Source: Amphimedon queenslandica
Taxonomy: Eukaryota > Porifera > Demospongiae > Haplosclerida > Niphatidae
Direction of reading: 5' to 3'
Assembly (NCBI RefSeq): GCF_000090795.2
Contig: NW_003546464.1
Coordinates: 46,047-68,337, forward strand
DNA: 22,291 nt
In this document: positions 9,074-17,146 of the stretch, one piece after another
Layout: each line of letters starts with the position of its first letter
Numbering within the stretch: the first letter of the stretch is position 1
Made by a program: the position numbers and the translations under genes
Notes under the pieces: generated by a model
What the model saw: only the letters and a program-made list of their open reading frames with translations
What the model was told of the DNA's origin: nothing
Database searches by the model: none

Positions 9074-9607
9074 GATCAGATAAAATTAATATGTTTTGTA
9101 TGTTCCTACAATGTTTTTATAAAATGACATGTATATAATTCAAATTTTATTAGTAAGCAGGATTAGAGGACTTCATCTGTTGTAGTATCTGTTCTAAATC
9201 CTGCATCTATAGGCACAATGTCAGATTATTAACAAAGCAATCAAATTATCATTGCATTGACAGTATATTGGTATTAATAACTATTATTTCTAAACTTAAA
9301 TGTTCTTTATTCTGTATTGTTACTGCCATTGCTTCTATTCTTTAAATATAATAGTACTAAAGACACTATTATTATCTATACTCTTGTATAGAAATGAAGA
9401 ACAATAATATTAAAAACAATAAAAATAATGGTTACTTTTGGCGGCATTATTATTAATTCATTTAACTGAGGTAAAATTGCAGATAATAGGGATGATGAGC
9501 TTCTCAACAACGAACTTCTGCAAGGACTTGATCTAGGGCTCTGTTGTCGAGTCACTAATTTCTTGTAGATACTAACTTGCATTTATCTACTTTTACAGGA
9601 AGTTAAT
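9074..9607. other. AT-rich interior, possible exon fragment
   Basis: Mostly AT-rich. A plus-strand stretch at about 9480-9555 reads D-N-R-D-D-E-L-L-N-N-E-L-L-Q-G-L after a T-T-G-C-A-G that could be a splice acceptor. A second possible acceptor, CTACTTTTACAG, ends at 9599 just before the ATG at 9608. No family recognised. Confidence 0.3.
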
Positions 9608-10058
9608 ATGCATTCTGATCCTCCAACGCCAAGACAACAAGTACCAATACTTCCACTTGCTGAAAATCAAGAACAAGAAGGTGGCGAAGGCCATCGTCTA
9701 TTACATCCTCTAGAAAAGGATGTGGGTGGGGATGGTAACATTGACAACAATGAGCTAGACAACAGAGGAGATTGGGCTCAAAGAGAAAGAGGCAGGGGAA
9801 AGACTAGGACAAGGCAGGGGAGGATTAGAAAGTTGCACAGGAGGACTAGGACGAGGCAGGGGAGGACTACAAAGTTGCAGGGGAGGACTAGGAAGAGGCA
9901 GTGGAGAACGAAGAGGCACATGTAACCATGATCAGAACCATAGCCGTGGGAGGTGGAGGCCATATCAGTGCCAATGGAGAAGAACTAGATACAGCTGGGG
10001 AAATTTTAGAGGAGGCAATTATAGTGGAGGAGCAGCAGGTGGAGCGAAAAATGTTTAG
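9608..10058 (+). pseudogene. RGG/glycine-rich ORF inside hairpin-array element
   Basis: Two overlapping plus-strand frames appear to be parts of one broken protein. The first (9608-9925) starts MHSDPPTPRQQVPILPLAEN, continues through an acidic N-D-N-N-E-L-D-N-R-G-D stretch and enters the repeats. The second (open 9759-10058) reads the repeats as GLGRGRGGLQSCRG, then R-G-R-W-R-P-Y, and ends NFRGGNYSGGAAGGAKNV. Its R-G-G and F-R-G-G-N-Y-S-G-G motifs resemble RNA-binding RGG tails of hnRNP or nucleolar proteins (general knowledge, no homolog identified). The switch between frames would fall at about 9760-9800. A splice-acceptor-like CTACTTTTACAG ends 8 bases before the ATG. It could be captured host sequence or an element protein. 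I do not assign a function. Confidence 0.45.
9802..9906 (+). repeat. 42-bp tandem repeat, 2.5 copies
   Basis: Copies begin with GACTAGGA at 9802, 9844 and 9886, exactly 42 bp apart (14 codons). In the frame ending at 10058 each encodes a G-L-G-x-G-R-G-G-L-x-S-C-x-G unit. Confidence 0.85.
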
Positions 10059-10551
10059 CTACTTGTTGAGATAATTAGATTATTAATTGATAGTTGTCGT
10101 AATTCTAGGTTTCAGTAAGTAATAGTTGTACATGTAAGTATTTTAGGTTTATTTTAACTGCAAATTATATTTTATTGTCATCGTAACATTTTTAATGTAA
10201 ATTGGCAGCCACATTTTTTAACATTCTTAACTATTATTATTATTATCAATAATTATTGTTATAATTTAGTTTAATGTCATCATACCAATATTATTTTATT
10301 GTTTTAAAATAGTAAACATCATGTTCTTATCTTTTGCTGTCTACAAAATAAGTAAAAATTGTTTATTACAATGAGGACATTACTACAATGTACATGTACA
10401 TTACCATGTTTTTTAGAGATTACTTCTCCACTAAAACTGTCACTAGAAATACATTATAGACATAAAAACGACACACTATACACTATAGACATACAAGCAC
10501 ATAATAAACATACAAATTATAATACACTTAATGATACTAATATCAGTTATC
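10059..10551. other. AT-rich interior of hairpin-array element, no gene
   Basis: Low-complexity TTATTATTA runs, and TACATGTA palindromes at 10129 and 10391. No coding signal. Confidence 0.5.
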
Positions 10552-10712
10552 CTCACTCTGAAGAGCATGATTATTTTTCATCGTATCATTACTCCTAAGA
10601 GCGTGATTGTATTGATCTCAATTATCATCACTCCGAAGAACGTGATTAAAAGTGATCTTATCACTCTGAAGAGTGTGATTATTGATTTTATCATCACTCT
10701 GAAGAGCGTGAT
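10552..10712. repeat. Right array of hairpin units, inverted relative to left
   Basis: Five units at 10552-10571, 10588-10607, 10627-10646, 10660-10679 and 10693-10712, spaced 33-39 bp. The best unit is ATCACTCTGAAGAGCGTGAT, the near reverse complement of the left units. Confidence 0.82.
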
Positions 10713-10720
10713 TTTGTTCA

Positions 10721-11115
10721 GAAAGAGAGTGAGATGGAGAGAGAAAGCATATATACACATATTGTACACACACACCTAGTCTACATGCATACATGACTAT
10801 CACATACAAATATAATACAAACAATACTTACAAACACACTATAAACACATAAAAATAATATGTACAGTATCACACATTCACATAAATTTGTACAAAGTCA
10901 GATTGTACTTCTGGGCCCACCTTTTATCCCCAATCTCCATTCCATTGTTATGAATAGAGTCAAGAGTGTTATAAATTATTACAATAGTATCTATTACAGA
11001 ACTTTTGTGGTTTTAATTATTCATATACTGTAATATGTATTTTTTTGACTATCCCAGAAGACACATCATGATCAAGTACATGTACAGCATGTGAATGTAA
11101 ATGTATAATACATAA
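10721..11115. other. No supported gene; purine-rich and CA-rich repeats
   Basis: A GAGAGA-type stretch at 10720-10745 and CA-rich sequence around 10763-10860. A TACATGTA palindrome lies at 11077. Confidence 0.5.
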
Positions 11116-11855
11116 TTATGTAACACGTACGTCTGTTATTCCTGCTGATCTGAACGCATTCTTGATTATATTGGGATTGGCTTGCACATAGTCATAAAAC
11201 AACTTAAACCATTGTGCCCCAAGAGGCTTCATTGTAGAAAGCCATTGTAGTGCTGGAGTTTTCAGTGTTTTCCTAGGCTTTGCATAGTTTAAGTGAGTAC
11301 CACTCAATGAACTTGTTCCTCATGAAGTCCTTGCAAGGTTTGTTCACCTATATGTCCAATGGCTGTAGCAAAATGAATGTTGTTTTCCATTAGGAGGTCA
11401 ATGGTAGACAGGCATATCTGACCTTTAAAAATGTCATAAATGACCAAGGCTGGATATGGAAATGATACATGGCTCTGAGGTAATTGGGACCTGATATTCT
11501 CAATGTATGGGACAATGACTGTACTGATGAATTCCTTCATTGTAATTTCATTTGCCCAGTGGTTTTCAGTATGGGTAATGTGCTAGTTGGCAGGGAAAGT
11601 GACACCGTTTAGGAGACAAGCTGTAGTATTACCAGCTTAATATAATTGGAGCAGTAAAAACACTCCACTCAGTGACGCTTCAAATACAGCGGTGATTTGT
11701 CCCATTCCAACAACTTCTACACACCTAAAACGTGATGGAGCCATAGTCCAGGATGACCCAGCCACAACAGATATTCCTGTCTGATTCCAATTAATAAGCT
11801 ATTCACTAGGAATATCCTCCATTACCACAGATGTCTTTATATTGGCAAGGAAATT
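11116..11855 (-). pseudogene. pogo-like (DDE_1) transposase remnant, second copy
   Basis: Read from 11855 downward: FLANIKTSVVMEDIPSE, a stop, LINWNQTGISVV, SSWTMAPSRFRCVEVVGMGQ, ITAVFEASLSG, a stop within L-Q-L-Y, GVTFPAN, HITHTENHWANEITMKEFIS, TVIVPYIENIRSQL, PALVIYDIFKGQ, then in shifted frames L-D-I-stop-V-N-K-P and CKDFMRNKFIEWYSLKLC, then TMKPLGAQWFKLFYDYVQAN and NAFRSAGITD. This follows the pogo/jerky DDE_1 order. The first catalytic Asp (N-W-D-Q-T-G) reads Asn here. The second (I-Y-D) and third (P-L-D) are kept. It has at least three stops and two frameshifts. It is fuller than the copy at 3271-3772, on the opposite strand, and the two differ enough to be separate old insertions. The HTH/CENP-B N-terminus is not visible. 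Confidence 0.88.
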
Positions 11856-12094
11856 TAAGAAATAAGACTAAAAAGCTACATGAAACTCAATGGTGTTGTA
11901 GACATCACTCTAGAGCAGCTATTTAACTACTTTTCCTGCTGTTCTCTTAACTTTACAGGCCAGTTCGAAGGATCAGACAGGGTCAGGGCAAAAGAAGCTA
12001 CAGGTATTTTGTGAGGTATCACAGTGTTGACTTTAATTTCCTGCCTAGTAGTGTATAACCATTTGTTTGGTATTTCTGCACATCTTTCAGTCTA

Positions 12095-12834
12095 CTTCAA
12101 GCTAAATCTATTAAACTTAATAGTGCAGTAACTAAAATTGAAAAAGTAATTCCTTTGAGAAGTTCAGATCAAAATCACAGTGGGCTTTGTTATGACAAGA
12201 AAGTTTATTTTCTATCATGTGTGTAGCGATGCTGTAGAAAGACAGCCACAAAGTTGAAGTCAAACACAAAACAACTTCCTACTCATTTGTCTGACCCTCT
12301 ATTTACTGAAGCAATAGGTACCTCAATTTTAGGATCTGATTTTTCTTTTGGGATTTGCAAGAATGAACTTTACTACCCAACTCTTGACAACATAGTCAAA
12401 TATAAATACACCATTTAGTGATGCCAATTTAACTCTAATGGAGTGTAGTGATTCACTCTTTCCTCTTTTTTTAACTTTTTCTGGAGACAGATTTGTAGAA
12501 TGAGCTTCTGAAACTGTACCAAGTACTGTTAGATGGCTTAGAGGAGCAAGTTCTAACTTTTAAAAGCTTTGTAAAGAAGTAGCCATTTTGTACTGATACT
12601 AACAATTGCTGTAATTTACAAGAGGTGTTGCTACCATTTGAAACAGCATTTTAAATGATTGAAAAGGCCATTATCATTGCTGTGACAATTGAAACAAGTA
12701 CAGCCACAGTAGAGCGTAGTTTCTTTACCTTAAAAATAATCCTTAATTGTCTTCATTCTACAAAGAGCCAAACTTGTTTAGATTACATTGATCTATGTAT
12801 GTGGCAAGATATAGGAACTTCAGGAGTATATTAA
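12095..12834 (+). pseudogene. hAT transposase C-terminal remnant, second hAT
   Basis: The plus strand reads LQAKSIKLNSAVTKIEKVI (from 12095), R-K-T-A-T-K-L-K-S, LFTEAIGTSILGS, NELYYPTLDNIV and finally AVTIETSTATVERSFFTLK, N-C-L-H-S-T-K-S-Q-T and a stop at 12832-12834. These correspond to the region before, and the core of, the hATC dimerisation domain (family pattern S-T-A-x-x-E-R-S-F-S-x-L-K and L-R-S-T-M-x-x-x-R-L). Stops and frame changes occur throughout the middle (about 12230-12640). The sequence differs clearly from the hAT copy at 778-3147, so this is another, older element. No terminal repeats were found. Confidence 0.75.
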
Positions 12835-13119
12835 TGTCTAACTTTACCGATAATGGTGGTTACTTGGTAATACGCTAGTGCATGGTAGAGCTTCCCAATA
12901 CAATCACTATAATCTTAACATTATTAAGATAATTAAAACTCAAGAGAAAAACTGTATCTGTTGACTATATGCTATTCTATTCATCTGGCTATGTAACTTA
13001 TAATAGCACTAGTACTGCTATTTTTAAAGCTGAAGACAGTAAAGGAACAACCATCTAGTGCCTCCATGGTTACAGGCCAGATTGCAGTTATAAAGGTAAC
13101 ATTTCATCTGTAATGCAGT
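12835..13119. other. No gene seen
   Basis: AT-rich sequence with no recognised domain or repeat. Confidence 0.5.
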
Positions 13120-13480
13120 AATAATGCCAATGGTGACAGCAGTAACAAGCAGTAATAACAATGTTAATGGAGGTAACAGTGGTAACGTAGGCAACACTGT
13201 AACTGTGGCAACAGAGGTAATAATGGTATGTGAGGTAAAAATAGCATCAGAGGTACATATACAACAATGATAACATAGCTAACGGTGGTATAGACGTAAC
13301 ACAATATCAACGGTAGCTGTTCTGGCACTGTATTGTAGCAGCAGTAGTTACAGAGGTAAAGTGGTAACTGAGGTACAGCTGTAGCAGTGGTAGCAGAGGT
13401 GACAGTGGTAACAAAGGTAACACTGGTGACAGAGGTTACCCTGGTAACTGCAATAATTGAGGTATCAGAGGTTCCTGTTG
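13120..13480. repeat. Degenerate 9-bp-period repeat array
   Basis: Many diverged copies of a GGTAACAGT / GGTAACAGA unit. The clearest stretch (about 13390-13455) reads, in one frame, G-S-R-G-D-S-G-N-K-G-N-T-G-D-R-G-Y-P-G-N, with Gly at every third position as in collagen. Elsewhere the frame is broken by stops and shifts. Simple repeat expansion is the likelier explanation; a decayed collagenous exon is an alternative. Confidence 0.7.
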
Positions 13481-13638
13481 TCTACTTATGATATGCTGCA
13501 GATCTAAGCATCCATGGTATGTACAAATTTATCATTTTATTTTTTATTGCTACACATTTAGTATTTGGAAATGCTACTGGCACATTTAAAGCAAAAGGTG
13601 AAAGAGAGCAGAAAGAGGAAACCGTAGGCTTTAGAGGA

Positions 13639-14075
13639 TTAATTTTCATTTGACTGAGTGTAAGTGTAATTACAATCTAAATAGAAATATTGTAAAAAAT
13701 AATACAAGGTACAATAAATAATTATCGCAATTTCTATAGTTTTACAAAAAATCATTAAATTCATTAATAATTCATTTTCACTATATTTGTCTAACTGCCA
13801 TTTTCTCCCAAGTTTGTAGCATTGTGAAATGTACTCTTTTCTTCTTTTCACCATGCGGTGAAGGATAAAATGATAGTGAACTTTGGGCATTGAACAGAAT
13901 GTCTTGTACCTGCTTAACCAAGCAAATGTCTTTTCACATCCTATTGTGTTTAGATCAGGTTTTTATCCTTTCTGGGTCATACACTTCCATACATTTGGGA
14001 TCGACGTGGTTTTTTATATGCAGTGATTCTGTTATTTTGTTGATGTCCTTCCAAATATACTTTGGTCGCCTATAA
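13639..14075 (-). pseudogene. DDE transposase C-terminal remnant, KDZ- or IS5-like
   Basis: Read from 14075 downward: RRPKYIWKDINKITESLHIK, NHVDPKCMEVYDPERIKT, a stop, then a shifted frame DLNTIGCEKTFAWLSRYKTF, then CSMPKVHYHFILHRMVKRRK, EYISQCYKLGRKWQL, ending at 13639 after an AT-rich tail. The C-E-K-T-F-A-W-L-S-R-Y-K block looks like the E-[QR]-T-F-x-W-L region that carries the last catalytic acid in KDZ-type and IS5-type transposases. The following H-x-x-x-x-H-R-M-x-x-R-R-x-x-Y segment fits eukaryotic elements better than bacterial IS5. The first two acidic residues are not in view. One stop and one frameshift mark it as a pseudogene. The superfamily name is uncertain; that it is transposase-derived is fairly sure. 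Confidence 0.6.
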
Positions 14076-14695
14076 GGAATATTGAAATATATTGTGATGT
14101 TTACTTTGTTCATGCGATCAGTTTAGGTTGGATATGATACATGGCAATATCAAATCTTTTTTCACAGCTGTTAAATTATCTAAGTGACACATTATCATAG
14201 CTAAATGTAACTTCTGTCTATTCCTTTGTTCCCAAATGCTGCTATTAGCCATATCAGTACAAGTGAAACACCTGAGCTGGACCCTCAGACCTTAATGAAT
14301 ATACCACTGACTACTGTGTGGTATAACTCACTCATAGAGTGGCTACTACATTTGAATGTGTCCACCTCCAATTGATTGGACAAAAATTCCTCTCATCCAT
14401 TTGTGCTGCTTCTTTTTTTCCCCGGTTTCTTTGTTGCGTAATGTTTGAGTCTTTTGATCTTCACCAGAGTCCAATGAACTGACTTGTGGCGGATCAGTTC
14501 ATGTTTTGCATGTACCTATAGAAAAATAGTCATATAATTTAATCAAACAGAAGTAATGCATGTGCCTTTTCTTTTTTTGTACATAACTAATTACCTTGAC
14601 AATCACCAACTGACCTAGTCTGCATATTATGACTTTGTAATACAGGTGTTGTTAACAAAAATCACATTAATTTACTAGTGATGACATGTGTAGTA
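14076..14695. other. No recognisable gene; possibly decayed upstream part of the DDE remnant
   Basis: Minus-strand frames are short and stop-rich. Nothing matches a family, though by position this would be the upstream coding region of the minus-strand transposase remnant. Confidence 0.4.
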
Positions 14696-14697
14696 TA

Positions 14698-14901
14698 CCG
14701 TATACTGTTTTTATTTTTGTGGTGAGAAATTTTAACTCTCACATTTCTAAGATTTTGCGGAATTAATTTTCACAAAATTGTTTGCAGGCTGCACCACATG
14801 ATAATGGAGAGCAGAAATTCGCGGTGAAAATTTTTTGTGAATGTTCACCAAACCACGATATTCACAAACACATTTTACCACGAAAATAAACTAGTATACG
14901 T
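14698..14901. mobile_element. 204-bp MITE with TA target duplication
   Basis: The left end CCGTATACTGTTTTTATTTT and the reverse complement of the right end ACGTATACTAGTTTATTTTC match well and continue into TTGTGG / TCGTGG. TA dinucleotides flank both ends (14696-14697 and 14902-14903), the duplication typical of Tc1/mariner-type elements. The interior holds further facing segments (T-T-C-A-C-A-A-A and T-T-T-G-T-G-A-A). No coding capacity. Confidence 0.8.
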
Positions 14902-15131
14902 TACTTAATTGAGCTACCTTTTGCAATATACTTACTCAACTTACAAGGAATTTCGTCCTCACTTGCAACTTTGCAATGTTCCTTACAAAATGCCACATCA
15001 TGTTCTTGCTGATTTAGGCAGGCATCAACATAACTCAAAGCACAATCAAATCCAGAAAATTTCTGTGGTACTTTTTGCATGCATACAGGGACCAATCTTG
15101 CAATTACCATAAATAACATAATGCTGCCCAC
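14901..15131 (-). pseudogene. Cys-rich ORF, possible transposon-linked cysteine cluster
   Basis: The minus-strand frame reads FSGFDCALSYVDACLNQQEH, D-V-A-F-C-K-E-H-C-K-V-A and D-E-I-P-C-K-L-S-K-Y-I-A-K. The C-x7-A-C, H-x4-F-C-x2-H-C and I-P-C spacing resembles the small zinc-binding clusters found N-terminal to KDZ-type transposases, though I cannot match a specific one. Its stop codon overlaps the edge of the MITE at 14698-14901, so that insertion may have cut it off from the DDE remnant at 13639-14075 on the same strand. The ATG at 15131 is not supported by context. Family link is inference. Confidence 0.35.
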
Positions 15132-15911
15132 AAAAAAGAGTGATGGTAAAATATAGAATTAATGTAGTATCCCTCTACTTTTGCAGTCTGTAGTACATTA
15201 TCTATGGTCATTAACAGGATCAGCTCTAATGTTACCTACTTCCATTACTCTATCTTTATCTTGTGCCTTTTAGAATGTTTTATGGCCAGTTCACTTATCT
15301 CATATTCCACTTCTCAATTTCAAAATGCACTAGCTACAGTCTTCCTACATAAATCTGCTTCAAAGAGTTTTGCTTATTTTATACATAAATACAGTTATGT
15401 CAGTTACTCTTATACCTACCCTGTGAATCTAGCCTTTATCTTATAAAAGAAAGCATTTTTTTCATGCAAAGTCTTATTATATACTTCGCTTTAGAAGTGG
15501 TCCAACGTAATCTCCGTGTGCAGTTCAAAAAATATTGTAATCTATTAAGTCGACTTCCGACTTATTTGTTGCATAAGAAAATGAGTTGTAACGACTTCAA
15601 TTTTAATAGCTTAATTATTTAATTTTAGAGCCTGGTTGACAAAAATTAGAGTTGATTTATGGTAATTATTTAAAAAATTAATTTACCCAGCAGCTATTGT
15701 CATGGCATAGCAATTCCGACTTATTAAAGCAACCTTGGTGCAGCTATTAAGTAGCGTTGTTCATTGCAGTACTCGTATCCACAGTCAGTGTTACCATAAT
15801 GATCACATCTGTAGTTTAGACCAAATGAATTACATTTAAGAGTAAACTTCTTGGTTGGCAACGGTCCATTCCATCAATTTCCATGTGAAACAAATAACAT
15901 TAACTGGTTGA
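15132..15911. other. No supported gene
   Basis: The open frame at 15204-15446 is low-information (Ser, Tyr and Phe-rich) with no domain. TTCCGACTTATT occurs at 15555 and 15714 as an isolated 12-bp direct repeat. Confidence 0.4.
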
Positions 15912-16231
15912 TTGTGTGTAGTTAACTTGTCACCACTTGACAAGCATGATTTCAGAGGAGGTGCCAAGAACATAAGATATGGATCCTTAAATGAATTTGT
16001 TGAAATAAGAAGCTATCAACAAAGGATATTCAGATTGGTGAGTCAATTTATTTTTAATTACTCTGAAGTTTCATCTACATGGTTTAATTATAGGCTTTTA
16101 AACAAGGCGCTCTTTTCACAAGTAAACTAATTTCTCATGCAGAGAAGTATCATCTGTCACCACTTAGCCACTATAAGTCAATTCTCTTCATGGTTTTCTC
16201 TATAGGATCAAAATTACTGATGGGCACATGA
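15912..16231 (+). CDS. Candidate two-exon gene fragment, function unknown
   Basis: Exon 1 (15912-16037) reads NLSPLDKHDFRGGAKNIRYG, N-E-F-V-E-I-R-S-Y-Q-Q-R-I-F-R-L and stops exactly at a strong donor, GTGAGT (16038). The intron would end T-T-A-A-T-T-A-T-A-G at 16093, 56 bp long. Exon 2 (16094-16231) continues in the same phase with AFKQGALFTSKLISHAEKYH, L-S-P-L-S-H-Y-K-S and S-I-G-S-K-L-L-M-G-T before a TGA. Phase 0 is preserved across the junction and the joined frame is open. The 5' start is unclear: the ATG at 15912 may be internal, and G-T-G-T-A-G at 15915-15920 could be an acceptor for an upstream exon. I do not recognise the family. It may be a real host exon pair or chance. Confidence 0.4.
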
Positions 16232-16333
16232 AGTGAGTTAATTATCAAAATCAGTTTCATTACAATAAAGCTGATGGACAATAGAATTTAAAGCATATTG
16301 GTGAAAGTAAAATTTTCCTGCCACCATTTTGGG

Positions 16334-16403
16334 TAGTCTCGCTTAGCCAGATCCAACACCTTTTTGACAATTGGACCGCGGGGTTTGGGTCTGGTGCACT
16401 GCC
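16334..16403 (+). repeat. Left terminal inverted repeat of Mutator-like element
   Basis: 70 bp starting TAGTCTCGC and ending GTGCACTGCC, paired with 17067-17137. Confidence 0.85.
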
Positions 16404-17066
16404 TAACATAATATCATTCTGAAAGAACAGAAATGCCTTTTATTGATGAAATATATGGGTTGCATCAGCATGGCGTCACAATAAAATGGATGGATGCTAT
16501 CATTAATGTGCACTGTAAGCCTAACTTAACTTTAAAAGAGAAGCAAAAGGAGGCAGAAATTGATACCTTATTTTCTGGGAAAGATGTTTCGCTACATTCG
16601 GTTGAAGTCCAGGCAGGATATAAACTTTCTGTAGCCAGTAGGAGGCCAGCTAATAATCGAGTAGTTATGCTCTTCTAACCTCTCTTGTGACTGGACCAGA
16701 CTTCATTAGTTGAGCTGGTTTCATTGCTGAGGCATCAAAGAAAAACCATTAAAAACGTCCAAAGCATCTGCTGAAGTTGAACTCTGGCTTTGTCCAAAAT
16801 GAAGCTTTCTTTGTTCCTTCTATGACATCTGCAGCACTAAAGAACCAGCAACTCATCACTACTAAGTTAGTGCTTCAAGCTTGCTGCAGCCTGTACTTGA
16901 TTGTTGGTTCATGCCTTATTTCAAACAAGAGTATATTTATTGTTGAAATTGTATTATTGTAATAAAACAAAAATCAATTATGACTCAAATTACATCATTT
17001 ATTTGCTACACGTGTTTCCCAGAGTGCCACTGGAAGTCTGGCGGTGTTCAGAACGAAGTGATCTAG

Positions 17067-17137
17067 GGCAGTGCACCAGACCCGAAATCCTGCCACTCAA
17101 ATGTCAAAAAGGGATTGGGTCCGGCTATGTGAGACTA
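17067..17137 (-). repeat. Right terminal inverted repeat of Mutator-like element
   Basis: 71 bp, inverted partner of 16334-16403. The outer end reads GAGACTA on the plus strand. Confidence 0.85.
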
Positions 17138-17146
17138 CATTTTCGG

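Larger units (their letters stand above)
8938..10720. mobile_element. Element bounded by inverted hairpin-unit arrays
   Basis: The outermost shared sequence is TGAACAAAATC at 8938-8948, found inverted at 10710-10720. Inside each lies an array of about 20-bp quasi-palindromes in opposite orientation (four left, five right), so the two ends form long, repeat-built terminal inverted repeats. Outside them a TG-rich stretch on the left (8886-8910) and a CA-rich stretch on the right (10763-10776) extend the mirror symmetry, so the true ends may lie near 8886 and 10780. The interior carries a glycine/arginine-rich ORF rather than a recognised transposase. This suggests a non-autonomous DNA transposon of a superfamily I cannot name. 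The length is about 1.8-1.9 kb. Confidence 0.6.
16334..17137. mobile_element. Mutator-like non-autonomous element with ~70-bp TIRs
   Basis: The left terminal repeat (16334-16403) starts TAGTCTCGCTTAGCCAGATC and the right (17067-17137, inverted) starts TAGTCTCACATAGCCGGACC. Both continue through C-C-T-T-T-T-T-G-A-C-A and end G-G-G-T-C-T-G-G-T-G-C-A-C-T-G-C-C, with roughly four in five positions matching by eye. The flanks CATTTTGGG (16325-16333) and CATTTTCGG (17138-17146) form a 9-bp duplication with one mismatch, the length known for Mutator-like elements. The 660-bp interior includes an open frame at 16433-16678 (M-P-F-I-D-E-I-Y-G-L-H-Q) that I cannot assign and that might be captured sequence. 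Confidence 0.82.

Noticed and set aside
8946..10712. Regularly spaced palindromic units could suggest a CRISPR array
   Set aside because: Units are diverged, lie in two inverted clusters, spacing varies 33-40 bp, intervening sequences are similar AT-rich repeats rather than unique spacers, and the context is eukaryotic.
10578..10824. Open frames on both strands over the right hairpin array
   Set aside because: They are translations of the repeat array, open on both strands because of the repeat pattern.
13639..14075. IS5-like block as evidence of bacterial DNA or contamination
   Set aside because: The flanks and all other elements are animal-type, and the segment after the E-K-T-F-A-W motif fits eukaryotic DDE elements better.
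15555..15725. TTCCGACTTATT direct repeat as element ends or a target duplication
   Set aside because: No inverted repeats inside the two copies and too long for common duplications; probably chance.
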